A stretch of DNA of 64,000 bases from CAZRZN01 sp964604565 (lineage in GTDB: Bacteria; Pseudomonadota; Alphaproteobacteria; Rhodobacterales; Rhodobacteraceae): positions 12,603 to 76,602 of the forward strand of contig CAZRZN010000001.1 in NCBI GenBank assembly GCA_964604565.1, given 5' to 3'. This document shows, piece after piece, positions 61,317 through 64,000 of the stretch (positions are counted from its first letter, which is position 1; each line of letters starts with the position of its first letter). The translations under genes and the position numbers were made by a program. Below the pieces are notes generated by a model. It searched no databases. It worked only from the letters and a program-made list of their open reading frames with translations, and was not told where the DNA came from.

Positions 61317-63568
61317 TTAGAAAACTAGTATTTCTCCTAATTCTTCTTCCGCAATTATTACTGGCTCAGAACGTCACTGTACGGAGTGGTGAACATGGCC
61401 GTTTTACTAGACTGGTCTTGACTCTGCCAGTGGAAGCTAATTGGAATCTAGTCGAAAATTCGTCTACTAATGAGCTGGAAGTTCTGTTTCCAGATCAGGC
61501 CTTTAACTATGATACGTCTACCACGTTTGACCGAATTGGAAGGAGTCGCATAAATGATGTTAGACCAAAGGAGGGCGGTACCGGTCTGATAGTTTCATTG
61601 GCCTGCGACTGTGACGCACAAGCATTTACTCTAAATAACAGTTTGCTTGTTATCGACGTTTCTGAGACTTCAAACTCTCCCAAAACCATATCAAGAGCGA
61701 ATGATGATATTTTCGAACTAAAAAACTTTGAGAAAAATAACCGGGGAGCCGTAGAACTTTCTGATATTCGCTTAGGATATAACCCTGGTGTTGGTCCAAT
61801 TCCTTATAAAGAATATAAATCGGTATTTTACCCATTATTTACTTCAGAATTTTCAACATATACATCACGCTTAATAGGAGTAAACTCTAAACCGAAGAGG
61901 CTGACTGAATCAAGTCCATTTATAGCTCGAGAGTTAGAAAAAGCGGTTGATAAAGGATTGCTAAACAACTCAGGAGCTAGAGATAAAGAAAAAAAGGAAC
62001 TAGTTGAGGAACGATTAAATCTGTTTACTTCAGGAATAATGAAGACAGAGAAACTGCTAGAAGGTAATAGGCCACTGGAAATATTTGGTTTTTCCGATAA
62101 TCAGGTCTCAATCTCTAGCGAGCATTGTGAAGCAAAATCCTCGTGGGCTTTAAATACCTGGCTTTCAGACAATCAAGATCCAAATGAAACGGTAGCAAAG
62201 AAACGGGCATCAATTTTTCAAGAATTTGATAAGGTATCAAATCAAAAGTTGAATGAATATGCCAAAGCCCTTTTGTTTTATGGGTTTGGCGCTGAAGCGC
62301 GATCAGCACTGGAAGTTTTTTCGGAAACTGAAGATCCAGGTCTTGTTGCTCTGTCCTATATTCTAGATGGGGAAGAAGATCCTAAGGGTTATTTCAATGA
62401 TTTTTTAAATTGTGGTGATCTTATTCAGGTTTGGGTTCTTTTGTCAGCTGCAGAAGACAACCATTTGCAAAACCTTGATGGAAGTAAAATTTCTCGTGGA
62501 TTTGAAGTGTTACCAAAACATCTACAAGTTCATCTCGGGTTATCTATAGCGCAAAGGCTTTCTGAGCGGGGGTATAATTCCACGGCAAGAGATATTTTAA
62601 CTCGTGTACAGCGTATACAGGGTTACGAAACAAATGCTATACGTTTGGGTAATGGTATCGTCTCCCTTAACGTCGGGGACTTTTCAGAGGCAAGAGAGAT
62701 GTTAGATTCGATAATCGGAGATAATGTTCAAGAAAAGGCTAAATCAGTTATAGGCTCCATTCATGCTACACACGCCGGTAGAGGTGAGGTTTCAGATCGG
62801 CTTGTTGATTTATCCAGGATTTTTGCAACGGAATTGCGCAACGATTTAAGTGGAGAAAAAATATGGGAAGCTCATATAAGATCGTTGCTACTGAACGCAA
62901 GATTTCAGGAGGCATTTCAAGAAATAAGCGACGCCAGTGGAATATCGAAAGATACGATCACGTCAGCTCGGGAAAATGCATTTCAGGCGTTAGTAAATAA
63001 CGCCTCTGACATAGTTTTTTTGAAAATCTCAATTGACAATTTACGTAAAGGAATTTTCCCGGTATCGAATGACGTCGCTGTATCCATAGCAAACCGGACA
63101 CTCGATTTGGGATTACCTGAAATGTCAATACAACTGATAAACTCTCTACCAGAAATTCAGAATAAACCAGAAGCTATACTTGCAAAGGCAAGGGCTTATC
63201 TATTTTTACTGCGCCCAGAGGAAGCAGAAATACTATTGATTGGCGTGAAAGATAACGAAGCATTGCAATTGAGGGCGGAGGCACGAAGTCAGATGGGAGA
63301 TCATAAGCTTGCAACATCCCTATTTAAGGAAGCTGGAAAACCGCAATTAGCGGAGCATTCTGCTTGGCTATCTGGGGCTTGGAACTATGTCGCATCTAAT
63401 AATGGTCTACTTGCACCCAGTGCAAAATTGAAGATTAAGCCGCAGAATTCACGAAACACGGAAACGATGACTCTGGAAATGGCCGAAGAGCTGCGGAGCG
63501 AAAGTAGGCAAACTCGTGATATTCTAAAGGATTTGTTTAAAGCCACAAATATTGAGCATCCGAATTGA
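61313..63568 (+). CDS. Large exported protein of unknown function in the flagellar operon
   Basis: 751 residues, strongly AT-rich. A signal peptide (LVFLLILLPQLLLAQ) is followed by a short beta-domain reminiscent of AMIN domains (VTVRSGEHGRFTRLVLTLPV ... ELEVLFPDQAFN ... LLVIDVSE). From about residue 240 the sequence is mostly helical with repeated A/L-rich pairs (GEEDPKGYFNDFL, LSERGYNSTARDILTRVQ, LGLPEMSIQLINSLPEI, LRPEEAEILLIGVKDNEALQ), suggesting TPR-like repeats. It is translationally coupled to motA, so a periplasmic scaffold for motor or ring assembly is a guess. I recognise no named homologue. Confidence 0.8.
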   Translation: MIRKLVFLLILLPQLLLAQNVTVRSGEHGRFTRLVLTLPVEANWNLVENSSTNELEVLFPDQAFNYDTSTTFDRIGRSRINDVRPKEGGTGLIVSLACDCDAQAFTLNNSLLVIDVSETSNSPKTISRANDDIFELKNFEKNNRGAVELSDIRLGYNPGVGPIPYKEYKSVFYPLFTSEFSTYTSRLIGVNSKPKRLTESSPFIARELEKAVDKGLLNNSGARDKEKKELVEERLNLFTSGIMKTEKLLEGNRPLEIFGFSDNQVSISSEHCEAKSSWALNTWLSDNQDPNETVAKKRASIFQEFDKVSNQKLNEYAKALLFYGFGAEARSALEVFSETEDPGLVALSYILDGEEDPKGYFNDFLNCGDLIQVWVLLSAAEDNHLQNLDGSKISRGFEVLPKHLQVHLGLSIAQRLSERGYNSTARDILTRVQRIQGYETNAIRLGNGIVSLNVGDFSEAREMLDSIIGDNVQEKAKSVIGSIHATHAGRGEVSDRLVDLSRIFATELRNDLSGEKIWEAHIRSLLLNARFQEAFQEISDASGISKDTITSARENAFQALVNNASDIVFLKISIDNLRKGIFPVSNDVAVSIANRTLDLGLPEMSIQLINSLPEIQNKPEAILAKARAYLFLLRPEEAEILLIGVKDNEALQLRAEARSQMGDHKLATSLFKEAGKPQLAEHSAWLSGAWNYVASNNGLLAPSAKLKIKPQNSRNTETMTLEMAEELRSESRQTRDILKDLFKATNIEHPN

Positions 63569-63587
63569 TTTTTGCAGTAAGCTAGTG

Positions 63588-63900
63588 GGAACCTCGAAAA
63601 ATTGCCCAGAGTTTGCAGTTGCGGTATGAGACTGGACGCATTCGGCAACTTGGGGCGTGACAATGGCACAGATGGGTTTCTTTGGTCTTTCAGACCGCTA
63701 TGCGAGCTTGGATGGCAAGAAAAACGTTCCACACGACGCTGGAGTGGGTTTGGCGCAAACCCGAGGCGGAGTGAAAGTCTCGTGCCAGGCGCAAGCCGAT
63801 GGACGCCGTACTAATGGTCAAGACGCTGGTGCCGGACGCGCTCTACAACCTCTCGGACGACCGGATCGAATACAAAGTGCGGGACCGGTGTAAGCGGCGT
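63588..63900 (+). pseudogene. Decayed IS5-family transposase remnant
   Basis: ATG 63663 opens MAQMGFFGLSDRYASLDGKKN, the N-terminus of an IS5-type transposase. After codon 21 the frame shifts by +1 with about 15 codons missing, resuming as FHTTLEWVWRKPEAE. A TGA at 63772-63774 then replaces an arginine codon, and KSRARRKPMDAVLMVKTLVP then DALYNLSDDRIEYKVRDR follows until about 63890, where similarity ends without the catalytic DDE region. GGGAACCTCGAAAAATTGCC at 63588 resembles an IS5 left end. Nonfunctional. It lies directly after the 751-residue gene, so the flagellar operon may be interrupted here. Confidence 0.85.
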
Positions 63901-64000
63901 CTCGACCCCACGTTGCTGATGATGGCTTCGTCAGCGAGGTGATCCCCATCTCATGATGGGGAGTGCGTTTCGCAATGTGCGCTACAAATTCGTTTCTCAA
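63901..64000. other. Sequence after the IS remnant to the window end
   Basis: No coding sequence recognised. GATCCCCATCTCATGATGGGGA contains a small inverted repeat (CCCCATC/GATGGGG, 63943-63961) that may be a hairpin or an IS-related end; too short to classify. Confidence 0.3.

Noticed and set aside
63657..63893. 78-residue frame as an intact gene
   Set aside because: Only the first 21 codons match the transposase; the rest is out of frame.
1..64000. CRISPR array, prophage or integrative element
   Set aside because: No regularly spaced direct repeats, integrase, phage structural genes or att-flanked tRNA were seen; the only mobile DNA is the IS5 remnant.

Overview
This window looks like a chromosomal scaffold from a motile marine alphaproteobacterium of the order Rhodobacterales (Roseobacter-type). 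The evidence is the gene order around parAB-rsmG-mnmG-mnmE-rho and maf-aroE-coaE-dnaQ-secB, perfect ParB-type parS palindromes, TTAA-N7-TTAA (CtrA-type) boxes, a NaChBac-type sodium channel and YjbF/YjbH-type exopolysaccharide genes. Base composition is GC-rich for about 58 kb and then falls, by eye, to distinctly AT-rich in the last 5 kb. Assignments rest on reading the proteins; no database search was possible.

Layout. 0-5 kb: a ComF-type gene cut by the window edge, a methyltransferase-like gene, ferrochelatase, a 63-residue secreted or membrane peptide, and two L,D-transpeptidases flanking a CAP-domain lipoprotein. 5-13 kb: a tight minus-strand operon of three tandem ABC half-exporters, a small P-loop kinase, an Fe-S RNA methyltransferase and the voltage-gated cation channel. 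13-20.5 kb: CCA-adding enzyme, two Nudix hydrolases, Hsp33, a response-regulator/PP2C phosphatase with a divergent Hpt protein, an SDR and threonine dehydratase. 20.5-29.7 kb: a membrane protein, argG, msrA, a PfkB-type sugar kinase, maeB and mutS. 29.8-34 kb: hrcA-grpE diverging from rph-rdgB-hemW.

34-47.5 kb is the replication-origin neighbourhood. rho, mnmE, mnmG, rsmG, parA and parB all run leftward, and maf, aroE, coaE and dnaQ all run rightward, away from one AT-rich 0.5 kb gap at about 41 kb. That gap carries a perfect CtrA-type box, a helically phased direct repeat and weak DnaA-box-like sites, and is proposed as oriC. Two perfect parS sites lie 2.7-4.6 kb to its left. Two weaker matches, in coaE and mutS, complete the series. 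secB, fxsA, a Tim44-like gene, mltA and an Smr gene follow.

47.6-54.5 kb holds an MFS transporter and a compact exopolysaccharide locus: Wza-like export lipoprotein, epimerase, sugar transferase, YjbF-like and YjbH-like proteins. 54.6-63.6 kb is flagellar (motB, flgE, flgK, flgL, flgI, motA and an unrecognised 751-residue protein), with CtrA-type boxes ahead of motB and flgE. A run of 100 N truncates both flgI and motA. It leaves an artificial open frame that fuses the two proteins, so that frame must not be read as a gene. The window ends in a decayed IS5-family element just after the 751-residue gene.

No tRNA, rRNA or CRISPR array was recognised.
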